Shown in pieces: positions 9,443-18,493 of a DNA stretch of 64,000 nt. The DNA is from an uncultured Actinomycetes bacterium. Lineage in GTDB: Bacteria > Actinomycetota > Actinomycetes > Nanopelagicales > Nanopelagicaceae. Each line of letters starts with the position of its first letter. The stretch's first letter is position 1. The position numbers and the translations under genes were made by a program. Below the pieces are notes generated by a model. It was not told the DNA's origin. It was given only the letters and a program-made list of their open reading frames with translations, and ran no database searches. The DNA is taken from contig CAIJOY010000032.1 of assembly GCA_903822425.1 (NCBI GenBank), positions 1 through 64,000 of the forward strand. The letters are read 5' to 3'.

Positions 9443-10249
9443 ATGGCTTTAGCGTTGACGGTTGGGACAAAGCGGTTTGTGAAGTCATTGCTCTACCCGC
9501 TCTATGAAAAACGTTTAGCGCTCTCTTTAGATTTCGATGAAACGCCTCATCATGTTGGGGTTATTTTGGATGGGAATCGACGTTGGGCTAAAGCCAATCC
9601 TGATGAAGTGGGAATGTCTTCATCCTCTCGTGGACATCGCGCCGGAGCTACAAAGATTGTTGAATTCTTAGGGTGGTGCGAGGAAGCACAAGTCCGAGTT
9701 GCCACTTTGTGGTTGTTATCTACCGAAAACCTCAACCGCTCCTCGGAAGAGCTGGCTCCACTTTTGGAAATAATCGGTGAAACCGTCGATGCGCTGACCA
9801 TGACCAAGCGCTGGAGGATTAAACCCGTCGGCGCACTTGAACTGCTGCCGCCATGGTTGCAAGAGAAGTTGCTGTTGGCATCCCAAATGACTTCACATAT
9901 CAATGGAATCGAAGTAAACGTCGCTATTGGATATGGGGGTAGGCGCGAAATTGTGGATGCCGTGAAGAGTTATTTACAGAATGAATCTGCTCATGGCCAG
10001 GACATCAACGCGGCTGCTGCGAAGATCTCGACAGAGGAGATCGCCAACTTTCTCTATACCGCTGGGCAACCTGATCCTGAATTAGTGATCCGAACTTCAG
10101 GGGAGCAGCGACTCTCAGGATTCTTACTGTGGCAAAGCGCGCACTCGGAGTTCTATTTCTGTGAGGCTTATTGGCCTGATTTTCGTCGAGTGGATTTCCT
10201 TCGTGCACTACGGGCATATTCACTGCGCCATCGCAGATTCGGTTCCTGA
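9443..10249 (+). CDS. cis-prenyltransferase (isoprenyl diphosphate synthase, UppS family)
   Basis: A 268-residue Z-prenyltransferase. The pyrophosphate-binding motif VILDGNRRWAKA lies near residue 40, with HRAGATKIVEFLGWC, the LSTENLNRSSEEL helix, and the C-terminal PDPELVIRTSGEQRLSGFLLWQ with SEFYF. It condenses isopentenyl diphosphate onto an allylic primer to give polyprenyl carriers for wall synthesis. Actinobacteria often have two such enzymes, one short-chain and one long-chain; sequence alone does not separate them. The start is 16 bp after the DUF3817 gene and has no Shine-Dalgarno. Gene order near a PhoH gene matches other actinobacteria. Confidence 0.9.
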   Translation: MALALTVGTKRFVKSLLYPLYEKRLALSLDFDETPHHVGVILDGNRRWAKANPDEVGMSSSSRGHRAGATKIVEFLGWCEEAQVRVATLWLLSTENLNRSSEELAPLLEIIGETVDALTMTKRWRIKPVGALELLPPWLQEKLLLASQMTSHINGIEVNVAIGYGGRREIVDAVKSYLQNESAHGQDINAAAAKISTEEIANFLYTAGQPDPELVIRTSGEQRLSGFLLWQSAHSEFYFCEAYWPDFRRVDFLRALRAYSLRHRRFGS

Positions 10250-10393
10250 AAAAGCTCAAAATTGAAGTCAAGAATTCACTGCAAATTATAAAAATCCCTA
10301 GCGCGTGTCGCTCAATATTCAGCCACTCTGGCTTTACATTTTTCTTGTTCGGATTTCCTTGTGGAATCAAGACCCAGAGCTAGTCCCCTCTAG

Positions 10394-11746
10394 TTGCCCT
10401 TCGAGCACAACTACAAAAGATTGCGGGACAGACCTTTGACGGTTAAGGCCGAAAAAAAGACCTATGTTCTCGACACCAGTGTGCTGCTGGCAGATCCCGG
10501 CGCGCTTTTGCGCTTTGCCGAACATGAAGTAGTCCTACCGATAGTTGTTATCAGCGAATTAGAGACCAAGCGTGATCATCCTGAATTAGGTTTCTTTGCT
10601 CGTGCTGCTTTGCGTTGCTTAGATGATTTACGCCTGAGCCATGGTCGCTTAGATCAACCGTTAAAAATCACACCTGAAGGCGGCACGCTTTCGGTAGAAC
10701 TCAACCACGCCGATACCAGTGCATTGCCGCCGGGTTTTTTACGGGATGGAACAAATGATTCACGGATTTTGGCCGTTGCCCGCAACTTGATGAGTGAGGG
10801 ACGCGATGTAGTTTTGGTCAGCAAGGATCTTCCGCTTCGCGTTAAGGCATCCTCCATGGGAATTGAAGCCGAGGAGTATCGCGCCGAACTTGTCTCCAAT
10901 AGTGGTTGGACTGGAATGGAGGAGATCACCGTTGCCTCCAGTGTTATTGATTCCCTCTATGCCACCGATCACGCCGATCATGAAGTCGCTCATTCTTATC
11001 CTTGCCATACCGGAGTTGTTCTACATTCAGATAAAGGAAGCGCACTTGCTCGCGTGACTCCAGATAAGCAACTGCGTTTAGTACGTGGAGATCGGACAGC
11101 ATTTGGGCTCCATGGTCGAAGCGCTGAACAGCGGGTGGCTCTAGATTTATTGCTCGATGCAGAAGTGGGGATCGTTTCCTTGGGAGGCCGGGCCGGAACG
11201 GGTAAAAGCGCCCTTGCTTTATGTGCTGGTCTTGAAGCAGTGATGGAGCGGCGCCAACATAAGAAGGTGGTGATCTTTCGCCCGCTCTATCCCGTGGGCG
11301 GACAAGAGCTCGGATACCTACCGGGCAGTGAAGGCGAGAAAATGTCGCCATGGGCCCAGGCCGTTTTTGACACTCTCGGTGCGCTAGTGAGCCAACCAGT
11401 GATCGATGAAATTCTCGATCGTGGACTGATTGAAGTTTTGCCGCTGACCCACATCCGTGGTCGCTCCCTTCATGACTCCTTTGTTATCGTGGATGAAGCT
11501 CAATCCCTGGAACGCGGTGTCTTGCTCACCGTCTTATCGCGCATCGGCCAGGGTTCTCGAGTGATCATGACCCACGATGTTGCCCAACGCGATAATTTGC
11601 GAGTCGGTCGCCATGACGGAGTGGTCGCCGTGGTGGAAACGTTGAAAGGCCACCCGCTTTTTGCCCACATCACCTTGACCAGAAGCGAGCGCTCCCCAAT
11701 TGCCGCGTTAGTAACCGAACTTCTCGAAGGCCCGCCGCCGTCCTAG
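10394..11746 (+). CDS. PIN-PhoH protein (PhoH2-like ATPase/ribonuclease)
   Basis: A 450-residue protein. An N-terminal PIN domain (about 20-150) shows acidic residues in [20 protein letters not shown] and DGTNDSRIL. The C-terminal PhoH ATPase (about 235-445) has Walker [11 protein letters not shown] and Walker [16 protein letters not shown]-PhoH fusions are ATP-dependent RNA-unwinding ribonucleases in mycobacteria; the same role is inferred here. The start is uncertain: in-frame TTG codons occur at 10394, 10421 and 10436 and none has a clear Shine-Dalgarno. The last choice leaves only a few residues before the PIN domain. Confidence 0.9.
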   Translation: MPFEHNYKRLRDRPLTVKAEKKTYVLDTSVLLADPGALLRFAEHEVVLPIVVISELETKRDHPELGFFARAALRCLDDLRLSHGRLDQPLKITPEGGTLSVELNHADTSALPPGFLRDGTNDSRILAVARNLMSEGRDVVLVSKDLPLRVKASSMGIEAEEYRAELVSNSGWTGMEEITVASSVIDSLYATDHADHEVAHSYPCHTGVVLHSDKGSALARVTPDKQLRLVRGDRTAFGLHGRSAEQRVALDLLLDAEVGIVSLGGRAGTGKSALALCAGLEAVMERRQHKKVVIFRPLYPVGGQELGYLPGSEGEKMSPWAQAVFDTLGALVSQPVIDEILDRGLIEVLPLTHIRGRSLHDSFVIVDEAQSLERGVLLTVLSRIGQGSRVIMTHDVAQRDNLRVGRHDGVVAVVETLKGHPLFAHITLTRSERSPIAALVTELLEGPPPS

Positions 11747-12067
11747 AGTCCTAGCCAGTCATTCGGCCCTGATGCCCGGGTCGAGAAATGCCTCAAAACG
11801 GACACGGGATATCTCACACTCACATTTCGGGCATTTCGGACTTCCCCCAATGCCACCTGCACTTTTAGGTTGCCCATAAGGGGGATGTTTCTGGGAATCT
11901 GCTCGCCACGCGTGTTGGAATTTGCCCACGACACCCCTTCTTGCCACCCTTAAACCATTCCCCCGCCTAGTAGGCACAGAGCTGGGCCCAAAACTGGGCC
12001 TGGATTTGGCTGGGCAGGGATCGAGTAGATGGTCTCATTGAGAAAAGTTAGGAAAGGAGTGGGTCAG
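11747..12067. other. 321-bp gene-free stretch with inverted repeats
   Basis: There is no convincing gene here. An 8-bp perfect inverted repeat, GAAATGCC (11785-11792) with GGCATTTC (11830-11837), and a shorter one, GGGCCC with GGGCCT near 11983-12000, could fold in RNA leading to the transglycosylase gene. No known riboswitch core could be matched. A minus-strand reading frame with CPKCEC is discussed under rejected items. This is the longest non-coding stretch of the window. Confidence 0.5.
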
Positions 12068-12697
12068 ATGAAGGCAGTCCTAGGCGTTATGCCTCCAGCA
12101 GTACTTCGCCTTGCCCGCCGCTTGCGCCGAATTTTGACCCTGTCCTTAGTGGCCTGGTCCAGTGTTGGTGCGATGCTCTTTCTGGCGACGGTTCAACCCA
12201 GTGCCTATTCGCTGGATTTGCCTATGGTGACCCACATTTCTCTACCGGCTACCGGTGAGCAAAGTCCGCTTGAACCAGTCAGTGATCCTGGCGTCGAACT
12301 TTTTATTCAAGTTAAAACCTCGTTTTCCATTTCCGCTAATGAGCTGGCCTTAGTTTCCTTTGCCAGCCAACAAGTAGAAATGGCGCGCACCCCGATGGGC
12401 GCCAAGCGCGTTGCCAAGACTTTGATGGCTGATGAATTCGGCTGGAATAACTACCAGTACGGATGCCTTCAGACTCTATGGAGACATGAAAGCAATTGGA
12501 ATTATAAATCCCATAACAAAGCCTCTGGTGCTCATGGAATTCCTCAAGCTCTGCCGGCTATAAAAATGGAGAGCATGGGAACAGATTGGCGCACCAACCC
12601 AGTGACTCAGATTCGTTGGGGCTTGCGCTATATCGACCAGCGCTATTCGAGTCCTTGCAAAGCGCTCGCTAAATTTAAGATGAGCCACTACTACTAA
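12068..12697 (+). CDS. secreted lytic transglycosylase-like protein
   Basis: A 209-residue protein with a basic N-terminus and a signal-anchor segment ([20 protein letters not shown]). A Pro-rich external stretch follows, then a C-terminal SLT-like domain: [12 protein letters not shown] carries the expected catalytic Glu, with [32 protein letters not shown] and a final SPCKAL. Such proteins cleave peptidoglycan glycan strands and are often described with resuscitation-type hydrolases. ATG at 12068 is chosen because AGGAAAGGAG lies just upstream; ATG at 12029 is possible but lacks one. Its stop overlaps the convergent fumarase stop by 4 bp. Confidence 0.83.
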   Translation: MKAVLGVMPPAVLRLARRLRRILTLSLVAWSSVGAMLFLATVQPSAYSLDLPMVTHISLPATGEQSPLEPVSDPGVELFIQVKTSFSISANELALVSFASQQVEMARTPMGAKRVAKTLMADEFGWNNYQYGCLQTLWRHESNWNYKSHNKASGAHGIPQALPAIKMESMGTDWRTNPVTQIRWGLRYIDQRYSSPCKALAKFKMSHYY

Positions 12698-14355
12698 GGC
12701 TTGCTTCCGATCATCATCGGTTTGGCAGTATCGGCATAGAAATCATTTCCTTTATCGTCGATGACAATAAATGCTGGAAAGTCCACGACATCGATCTTCC
12801 AGACTGCTTCCATTCCTAGCTCTTGAAAATCTAGAACTTCCACTTTCTTGATGCAGTCTTGGGCCAACCTTGCTGCTGGTCCGCCAATGGATCCGAGATA
12901 GAAACCTTTATATTTTTTGCATGCCTCGGTCACCGCTTTGGAACGATTTCCTTTTGCCAACATGACAAAGGAGCCTCCATGGGATTGGAAATATTCAACG
13001 TAGGAATCCATCCGGCCCGCTGTTGTTGGTCCAAAGGAGCCTGATGTGAAACCAACAGGAGTTTTGGCAGGGCCTGCGTAATACACCGCATAATCCTTTA
13101 AATATGAAGGCATGGGAGCCCCTTGCTCCATGGCAGCTTTGATTTTTGCATGGGCTAAATCGCGAGCCACTACCAGAGTTCCAGAAAGTGAGAGTCGCGT
13201 CTTGGCGGGATATTTGCTTAATTCTTCGCGCACTTTTGCCATTCCTTGATTTAGATCAATGGCTACCACGTTGGCATCGTTTTCGATTAAGTGGGCATCT
13301 GTTGTGTCGGGTAAGTAATGAGCTGGATCGCGCTCTAAATCTTCAAGGAATATGCCGTCTTTGGTGATTTTGGCACGAGCTTGGCGATCAGCAGAACAGG
13401 AGACTGCAATTGCAATAGGTAGGGATGCTCCATGGCGCGGTAAGCGAATAACGCGAACATCGTGACAGAAGTATTTGCCACCAAATTGTGCGCCAATACC
13501 CAAAGTTCTGGTGAGTTTAAGAACTTCTTCCTCCATTTGGATATCTCGAAACCCATGACCAGTTGCGGCATCTCCTGTAGTTGGCATTGAATCCAAATAC
13601 TTGGTGCTGGCAAGTTTGGCGGTTTTCACTGTGTGCTCTGCACTTGTGCCGCCGATAACGATGGCCAAATGATAAGGAGGACACGCGGCAGTTCCGATAG
13701 AGCGCAACTTCTCATCTAGCCATGAATAAAAAGTCGTGGGATTGAGAACTGCTTTTGTTTCTTGATAGAGGAAAGATTTATTGGCGCTGCCTCCACCTTT
13801 GGCTATGAAGAGAAATGAATATTCATCTGCATGGTCGGTATCGGCATAAATTTCTACCTGGGCTGGCAAGTTGTTACCGGTGTTTTTCTCCTCCCACATG
13901 GTGATGGGAGCCATCTGCGAATAACGCAAGTTCAAAGTTGTGAAGGCATCATAAACACCCTGAGCGATAGCTTCTTCATCTTTGCCAGTAGTGAGAACAT
14001 GCTGGCCTTTCTTGCCCATCACAATTGCTGTTCCCGTGTCTTGGCACATAGGCAATATTCCACCGGCTGAGATGTTGGCGTTTTTAAGAAGATCTAATGC
14101 GACGAAGCGATCATTAGGTGAGCTCTCGGAATCTTTAAGAATATTAGCCAACTGCTGCAGATGTGCAGGGCGCAGATAGTGGGAGATATCGTGAATTGCG
14201 GTTTCAGTCAGATGTGAAATGGCTTCGGGGGATACTTCTAGGAATGTTTTCTCGCCGTGTTTTACACTCTTTACGCCGGTGCTACCTAGGGATCGATATT
14301 TTGTTGTGTCTTGACCAATTGGCAAAATGTCAGAATAAGAAAATGTTGGAGTCAT
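12694..14355 (-). CDS. fum: class I (4Fe-4S) fumarate hydratase
   Basis: A 553-residue class I fumarase, interconverting fumarate and malate in the TCA cycle. The Cys ligands expected for the oxygen-labile cluster are in [24 protein letters not shown] and AVSCSADRQ; the C-terminal beta domain has [20 protein letters not shown]. The ATG at 14355 overlaps the xseB stop (ATGA), so it is translated in an xseA-xseB-fum operon. An open frame extends 29 codons further upstream but lies in xseB, so it is not used. A class I rather than class II enzyme is notable in an aerobic actinobacterium but known. Confidence 0.93.
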   Translation of the reverse strand: MTPTFSYSDILPIGQDTTKYRSLGSTGVKSVKHGEKTFLEVSPEAISHLTETAIHDISHYLRPAHLQQLANILKDSESSPNDRFVALDLLKNANISAGGILPMCQDTGTAIVMGKKGQHVLTTGKDEEAIAQGVYDAFTTLNLRYSQMAPITMWEEKNTGNNLPAQVEIYADTDHADEYSFLFIAKGGGSANKSFLYQETKAVLNPTTFYSWLDEKLRSIGTAACPPYHLAIVIGGTSAEHTVKTAKLASTKYLDSMPTTGDAATGHGFRDIQMEEEVLKLTRTLGIGAQFGGKYFCHDVRVIRLPRHGASLPIAIAVSCSADRQARAKITKDGIFLEDLERDPAHYLPDTTDAHLIENDANVVAIDLNQGMAKVREELSKYPAKTRLSLSGTLVVARDLAHAKIKAAMEQGAPMPSYLKDYAVYYAGPAKTPVGFTSGSFGPTTAGRMDSYVEYFQSHGGSFVMLAKGNRSKAVTEACKKYKGFYLGSIGGPAARLAQDCIKKVEVLDFQELGMEAVWKIDVVDFPAFIVIDDKGNDFYADTAKPMMIGSKP

Positions 14356-14558
14356 TGCGCAGGTTTGATCGACTCTAGTTTTGCGCGAGCCCCATCTAGC
14401 CATTCTTGGCAGATAGTTGCCAACTCCTCGCCGCGCTCCCATAGCTTGAGAGATTGTTCAAGACTCACGCCCCCTGCTTCAAGGGCGGTGACAACTTCAG
14501 CAAGTTCATCGCGCGCAGCCTCATAGGAAAGTTTCTTCGCATCAGATGAGGTAGCCAT
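14352..14558 (-). CDS. xseB: exodeoxyribonuclease VII small subunit
   Basis: A 68-residue protein, the normal size, with the family core [36 protein letters not shown] and [13 protein letters not shown]. It binds XseA to form exonuclease VII, which degrades single-stranded DNA. ATG at 14558 is chosen; the open frame extends about 100 residues upstream but that part is out-of-frame xseA sequence. It lies 35 bp after xseA and overlaps fum by 4 bp. Confidence 0.92.
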   Translation of the reverse strand: MATSSDAKKLSYEAARDELAEVVTALEAGGVSLEQSLKLWERGEELATICQEWLDGARAKLESIKPAQ

Positions 14559-14593
14559 GGTGGTAAATCTACTCTCTGTCGTGGGGAAAAAGG

Positions 14594-15799
14594 TTACTTT
14601 GTGGTTGAAGTAACTTCTGCTGGAATCTCGCCACCGGCTAGGCGGATACGTAACTTCTCTCCCACTGACAGCGCCGCTGGATCGCGTGCGATTGAGCCAT
14701 CGAGTAATTGCACGACCGCATAACCGCGATCCAGAGTTGCTTGCGGTGATAGAGATCGCACTCGTGCTGAAATTTGTACTAACTCTTCGCGGGCCATGGC
14801 AACTGCATGGGTGGTGCTTCGATGTGAACGAGCACGTAGACCTTGAATGATTTCCCATCGACTAGTCACTAAGACCATCGGATCTTTCAGCACTGGGCGC
14901 TGTTGCAAACTCATGATCTTCTGGAACTCCATGTCGATGAAGTTGCTGATTTTTCTGCGTGCGCGCTCTCGCAGCTGATTGATAAGCGCAATCTCCTCAA
15001 CGATATCTGGGACAACTTTTTTAGCAGCATCGGTAGGAGTTGAGGCTCGCAGATCTGCGACAAGATCTAGCAGCGGTGCATCTTGCTCATGACCAATCGC
15101 ACTGACGATAGGAGTCGAACAAGATGCAGCTAAGCGAACCAAACTCTCATCAGAAAATGCCAAGAGATCTTCAAAAGAACCTCCACCTCGAGTGATGATG
15201 ATGACATCAACTTCTGGGTTTGCCTCGAGTTCGGCAAGAGCTGCCGAAACTTCTACAACGGCAGCTGCTCCTTGGACGGCAACTTCACGAATTTCAAACT
15301 GCACAGCAGGCCATCTGCGTTTAGCATTCTCAACGACATCTTTTTCCGCTGCGCTATTGCGACCGCAAATCAGGCCAACGCGTCGAGGCAAAAGCGGTAA
15401 ATTCTTTTTGCGCTCTTGTGAAAAGAGACCCTCTGAGGCCAGTAATTGCTTGAGGGCTTCAAGTCGCGCAAGGAGTTCGCCCACACCCACTTGGCGAATT
15501 TCTTTGGCCGAAAGTGAAAGAGTGCCACTTTTTGTGTAATAGGAAACTTTAGCAAACACCACTACGCGAGCATTTGCTGGCAATGGAGAAACTGGAGCCA
15601 ACACTGTGCGATGGCACATGACCGAAACACTCATGTCGGCACTGGTATCTCGCAGGCGCATGAACGCCATGCCAGTGCGTTCGTTAATCTCAGAAACTTC
15701 GCCTTCGATCCAAATTGGACCTAAGCGGTCTATGTACTCCTTAAGCGCTTCAGAAAGAACACGTACGGGCGCTGGAGATTCTGCTGAAGTTTCGAGCAC
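14594..15799 (-). CDS. xseA: exodeoxyribonuclease VII large subunit
   Basis: A 401-residue XseA. The N-terminal OB fold has GPIWIEGEVSEINERTG; the catalytic domain has GLICGRNSAAEKDVVENAKRRWP, IIITRGGGSFEDLLAFSDE, AIGHEQDAPLLDLVADLRASTPTDAA in three parts; a shortened helical region and the GYAVV C-terminus follow. With XseB it processively cuts single-stranded DNA. The GTG at 15799 has no Shine-Dalgarno but has TAGAAT 6 nt upstream, consistent with a leaderless transcript. It diverges from ispH across only 25 bp. Confidence 0.95.
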   Translation of the reverse strand: MLETSAESPAPVRVLSEALKEYIDRLGPIWIEGEVSEINERTGMAFMRLRDTSADMSVSVMCHRTVLAPVSPLPANARVVVFAKVSYYTKSGTLSLSAKEIRQVGVGELLARLEALKQLLASEGLFSQERKKNLPLLPRRVGLICGRNSAAEKDVVENAKRRWPAVQFEIREVAVQGAAAVVEVSAALAELEANPEVDVIIITRGGGSFEDLLAFSDESLVRLAASCSTPIVSAIGHEQDAPLLDLVADLRASTPTDAAKKVVPDIVEEIALINQLRERARRKISNFIDMEFQKIMSLQQRPVLKDPMVLVTSRWEIIQGLRARSHRSTTHAVAMAREELVQISARVRSLSPQATLDRGYAVVQLLDGSIARDPAALSVGEKLRIRLAGGEIPAEVTSTTK

Positions 15800-15805
15800 G
15801 CGATG

Positions 15806-15811
15806 ATTCTA
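15806..15811 (-). promoter_or_regulatory. -10 element TAGAAT for leaderless xseA
   Basis: On the minus strand TAGAAT is followed by exactly 6 nt and then the xseA GTG. It is separated by a single base from the plus-strand -10 element of ispH, so the two promoters are back to back. Confidence 0.6.
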
Positions 15812-15812
15812 A

Positions 15813-15818
15813 TAGACT
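15813..15818 (+). promoter_or_regulatory. -10 element TAGACT for leaderless ispH
   Basis: TAGACT is followed by 6 nt and the ispH ATG at 15825, with no Shine-Dalgarno in the 25-bp gap. Any -35 element would lie inside the xseA coding region. Confidence 0.55.
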
Positions 15819-15824
15819 CGCGCC

Positions 15825-16796
15825 ATGTCTAAGAGAGTTCTCCTTGCTGCCCCGCGTGGCTATTGTGCCGGAGTCGATCGTGCAGTGATCACTGTAGAAA
15901 AAGCACTAGACCTCTATGGAGCGCCTATTTATGTGCGCAAGCAGATTGTTCACAACAAACACGTAGTGGCCACCCTTGAAGCTCGTGGCGCAATTTTTGT
16001 TGAAGAAACTGATGAAGTCCCTGAAGGTGCCCGCGTAGTTTTCTCTGCTCACGGAGTTTCCCCGCAAGTACATGAGGATGCTGCTCGCAGAAACTTACTA
16101 ACGATCGATGCCACCTGTCCCTTAGTAACAAAAGTTCATCAAGAGGCAAGGAAATTTGTTTCCGAGGATATTGAGATTTTGCTCATCGGTCACGAAGGTC
16201 ACGAAGAAGTCGATGGCACAGCTGGAGAAGCCGTCGGAATGGTGCAACTTGTCGACGGAGTTGAGCATATTAAGGATTTGAAAGTAAAAGATGAGAATAA
16301 AGTGGCTTGGTTGACGCAAACAACGTTGAGTGTTGATGAAACTCTTACAACTGTTGCTGCGCTTCGCAAACGCTTCCCAAACATTATTGATCCACCTAGT
16401 GATGACATTTGTTATGCAACGCAGAATCGCCAAGTTGCTATTAAAGAAATTGCCCCTCAAGCAGATTTAGTTTTAGTTGTCGGTTCGACGAACTCTTCAA
16501 ACTCTGTGCGTTTAGTCGAAGTTGCCAAGGAATATGGCACACCCAACGCCTACCTCATCGATTTCGCGGCAGAGGCAAAAGAAGAATGGCTTGTGGGTGT
16601 TGAGATTGTGGGTGTTTCAAGCGGCGCATCAGTCCCAGAGATCTTGGTTCGCGACCTATTGGCTTGGCTAGCAGAACGCGGCTTCAACGATGTTGAAACA
16701 ATAACCGCCATGGAAGAATCACTTCTGTTTTCTCTACCCCCAGAACTACGTAAAGATCTCAAAGCTGCTGGACGCAGCACGGCAACGCACTCCTAA
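15825..16796 (+). CDS. ispH: 4-hydroxy-3-methylbut-2-enyl diphosphate reductase
   Basis: A 323-residue IspH (LytB), last enzyme of the MEP isoprenoid pathway, giving IPP and DMAPP. The three Cys ligands of the iron-sulphur cluster are in [24 protein letters not shown] and [11 protein letters not shown]; active-site SSNS-type residues appear as [11 protein letters not shown], and the C-terminal [10 protein letters not shown] motif is intact. It would supply precursors for the cis-prenyltransferase encoded at 9443. The stop codon lies inside a 13-bp tandem repeat. Confidence 0.97.
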   Translation: MSKRVLLAAPRGYCAGVDRAVITVEKALDLYGAPIYVRKQIVHNKHVVATLEARGAIFVEETDEVPEGARVVFSAHGVSPQVHEDAARRNLLTIDATCPLVTKVHQEARKFVSEDIEILLIGHEGHEEVDGTAGEAVGMVQLVDGVEHIKDLKVKDENKVAWLTQTTLSVDETLTTVAALRKRFPNIIDPPSDDICYATQNRQVAIKEIAPQADLVLVVGSTNSSNSVRLVEVAKEYGTPNAYLIDFAAEAKEEWLVGVEIVGVSSGASVPEILVRDLLAWLAERGFNDVETITAMEESLLFSLPPELRKDLKAAGRSTATHS

Positions 16797-16826
16797 GCTA
16801 CGTCCGCAAGCTACATCCGCAAGCTA
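16795..16826. repeat. 13-bp tandem repeat at the end of ispH
   Basis: Two copies of AAGCTACRTCCGC (16795-16807 and 16808-16820, one difference) are followed by a partial third, AAGCTA. The first copy includes the last two bases of the ispH stop codon. It is probably a slippage product with no evident function. Confidence 0.75.
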
Positions 16827-16956
16827 AGTCACCGCACAAGGATTTCCACACGCACTCAAGGGCACGGCTAACTCCTTCCTGCAGCACCAAAGACTTCTCA
16901 CCATGAACACAGAAGTGCATTCACCTAAAAGGGTGTTCATGAAAAGGAGTTTGACG

Positions 16957-17223
16957 ATGAAGTTCTATAAAAAACTTATGGAGATGGCAAGGGCAATCAC
17001 AGACCGTATGTGTGTACTTTTAATCCAGTTCGTTGCAGCTATGCGCAGGCGCCTGACCCAAAGTATGCGGGAATTTGCCACTGACGAACAAGGTGATGTT
17101 CCCGGATGGGTTCTCGTTGTATTAATGACAACTGGACTAGTCACCGCCATTTGGACGATTGCAGCCCCCCGCTTAACCGCGATCTTGAAAAACTCCCTGG
17201 ATTCCATGAATGGGATTCGATGA
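16957..17223 (+). CDS. small Flp/Tad pilin-like protein
   Basis: An 88-residue protein: a basic amphipathic N-terminus, then DEQGDVPGWVLVVLMTTGLV leading into one hydrophobic helix and a short tail. This resembles class III/Flp-type prepilin signals with a hydrophobic helix after a Gly, but the usual Glu five residues after the cleavage Gly is absent. The ATG at 16957 has AAAAGGAG at good spacing and is preferred to ATG 16903. It overlaps the next pseudopilin gene by 4 bp (ATGA). The assignment to the Tad system is inferred mainly from its neighbours. Confidence 0.65.
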   Translation: MKFYKKLMEMARAITDRMCVLLIQFVAAMRRRLTQSMREFATDEQGDVPGWVLVVLMTTGLVTAIWTIAAPRLTAILKNSLDSMNGIR

Positions 17224-17585
17224 ATGGATACTTCCGTAAGTTTTTGCGTGAAGAAAGTGGAGTTGTAGAAAGTACTTTGGTGCTCATCCCGCTCATTATT
17301 TTATTTCTTATATCGGCCGAACTTATTGTTGCCGTTAATTACAGAAATCTAAATTTGGCACATGCTCAAGGCGAGGCGACACTAGGGGCCATAACTTCAG
17401 CGATTTCACCTAGTGATGAAGTCATCGATCTATCGGCATCGGGATCCCTCGAAAAACTTCGCCTGCTTATAACGCATAAGAAAAGCTCTCTGCCCAATCT
17501 CTTGCCCACTTTGCCATTTCTACATGGTGAAGCAGGAAGACAAAGCGATGTCATTGGGATTGCGCTGATTGAGCAAAATCCATGA
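17220..17585 (+). CDS. TadE-like pseudopilin
   Basis: A 121-residue protein with the TadE-like start FLREESGVVESTLVLIPLIILFLISAE in two parts: a short basic segment, Gly then ValValGlu, and one long hydrophobic helix. This is the prepilin-like N-terminus of minor pseudopilins. The remainder is a small external domain without Cys. It is translationally coupled at both ends (ATGA with the gene before and after). In the family such proteins are processed by TadV and act with the Tad secretion ATPase; none of these assembly genes is in this window. Confidence 0.75.
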   Translation: MNGYFRKFLREESGVVESTLVLIPLIILFLISAELIVAVNYRNLNLAHAQGEATLGAITSAISPSDEVIDLSASGSLEKLRLLITHKKSSLPNLLPTLPFLHGEAGRQSDVIGIALIEQNP

Positions 17586-17989
17586 AAAATTGGTTACTAA
17601 AAGATGAATCTGGAAGTGCTTCCGTAGAGTTTGTCATTTTGGCTATACCGCTTTTCTTACCGATCTTTATATTCCTTGCGCAATTTTCCGAGGTGAGCGT
17701 CAAGGAGATGAATGCCCGTACTTTGGTGCGTGAAATTGTTCGCACTTATGTCACTAGCGAAAACTTGGATAATGCAGGTGCACGAGCAACTACCGTTATG
17801 CAGTATGGGGCACAACGTTTAGGGTTTACAAACTCCGAGATCGACTCGATGTCGCTCTCCTTTGATTGTTCATCCCATTCATGTCTAAGCCCCGGTGAGC
17901 GGGTTCGTGCTGATTTGCGATTTATCCTGCCTATTTCTCATCGAATCGTGCACGTTTCTGCTCAAGAGTATGTCTCGCCATGGCAATGA
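17582..17989 (+). CDS. TadE family pseudopilin
   Basis: A 135-residue protein starting MKNWLLKDESGSASVEFVIL, the textbook TadE pattern (basic leader, Gly, Glu at the fifth position of the mature helix region, hydrophobic helix). The external domain has two Cys (DCSSHSCLSPGE) that could form a disulphide. It overlaps both neighbours. The role, a minor pseudopilin of a Flp/Tad fibre, is inferred from the family. Confidence 0.82.
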   Translation: MKNWLLKDESGSASVEFVILAIPLFLPIFIFLAQFSEVSVKEMNARTLVREIVRTYVTSENLDNAGARATTVMQYGAQRLGFTNSEIDSMSLSFDCSSHSCLSPGERVRADLRFILPISHRIVHVSAQEYVSPWQ

Positions 17990-18474
17990 GGATCTCTCGC
18001 CTTCGCATATTTAAAGTTGGTTTGATAAGGCAAGAAGAGGGATCTATCTCAGTTCTTATCATTGGGCTGTTCCTGATAACCGTCTCCCTACTTTTTATCA
18101 TTACCGATATCGCCACAATTGCAGTGGCAAAACGATCTTTAGTGCAAGCAAGTGAATCTGCAGTACTTCGCGGTGTGCAAAGTATCGATCGTGCTGGTTA
18201 TTACAATCAAAGTACTGGTGTTGCAATCCCGATTGATTGTTCCCTTGCTAAAGCACGAGTCCTTGAAGAACTTGCATCCTGGAGTGCTAGTGGAAGTGAT
18301 TTGAAACGCTCAGAATTGTCAGAAGTACAATTACAGGACTTTTATTGCCAGGCCAATACTGTTTCTATACAAACTTCTGCGCGAGCACTTCTGCCATTTC
18401 ATCTGCCGCAATCCATACTCACCGATTTTCAAGTAACCGCCAGCGCTGGCGCGCAAAGCAATAGAGCGCAGTAA
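17986..18474 (+). CDS. TadG-like (Flp pilus-assembly, TadE/G-like) protein
   Basis: A 162-residue protein with an N-terminal EEGSISVLIIGLFLITVSLL stretch and DIATIAVAKRSLVQASESAVLRG, the hallmark of the putative Tad-like N-terminal domain found in TadG and in actinobacterial helicase/secretion-neighbour proteins. Two Cys lie in the external part. ATG at 17986 forms an ATGA overlap with the previous stop, matching the pattern of this operon; ATG at 17980 is equally possible. It ends 19 bp before prfB, which has its own promoter. Confidence 0.75.
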   Translation: MRISRLRIFKVGLIRQEEGSISVLIIGLFLITVSLLFIITDIATIAVAKRSLVQASESAVLRGVQSIDRAGYYNQSTGVAIPIDCSLAKARVLEELASWSASGSDLKRSELSEVQLQDFYCQANTVSIQTSARALLPFHLPQSILTDFQVTASAGAQSNRAQ

Positions 18475-18481
18475 TTCTGGG

Positions 18482-18487
18482 TACTCT
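18482..18487 (+). promoter_or_regulatory. -10 element TACTCT for leaderless prfB
   Basis: TACTCT is followed by 6 nt and the prfB ATG. The 19-bp gap from the pseudopilin stop holds no Shine-Dalgarno, so prfB can be transcribed independently of the pseudopilin operon. Confidence 0.55.
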
Positions 18488-18493
18488 TAGCCC

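Noticed and set aside
11759-11977. Minus-strand frame of 72 residues with CPKCEC
   Set aside because: Only one Cys cluster, so no complete zinc ribbon; no Shine-Dalgarno or -10 hexamer at the right distance; a second overlapping minus-strand frame is equally long. Kept only as an alternative for this gap.
11747-12067. c-di-AMP (ydaO) riboswitch before the transglycosylase gene
   Set aside because: The conserved GGGGAACC, GGGUGAAU and late CGUCAGCUAACCUCG-type core elements are not present.
12694-14442. Fumarase start at 14442
   Set aside because: The extra 29 residues are out-of-frame xseB sequence; ATG 14355 with an ATGA overlap fits the operon and the family.
14352-14858. Long 168-residue version of XseB
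   Set aside because: The first 100 residues are xseA read in another frame; family length is 60-80.
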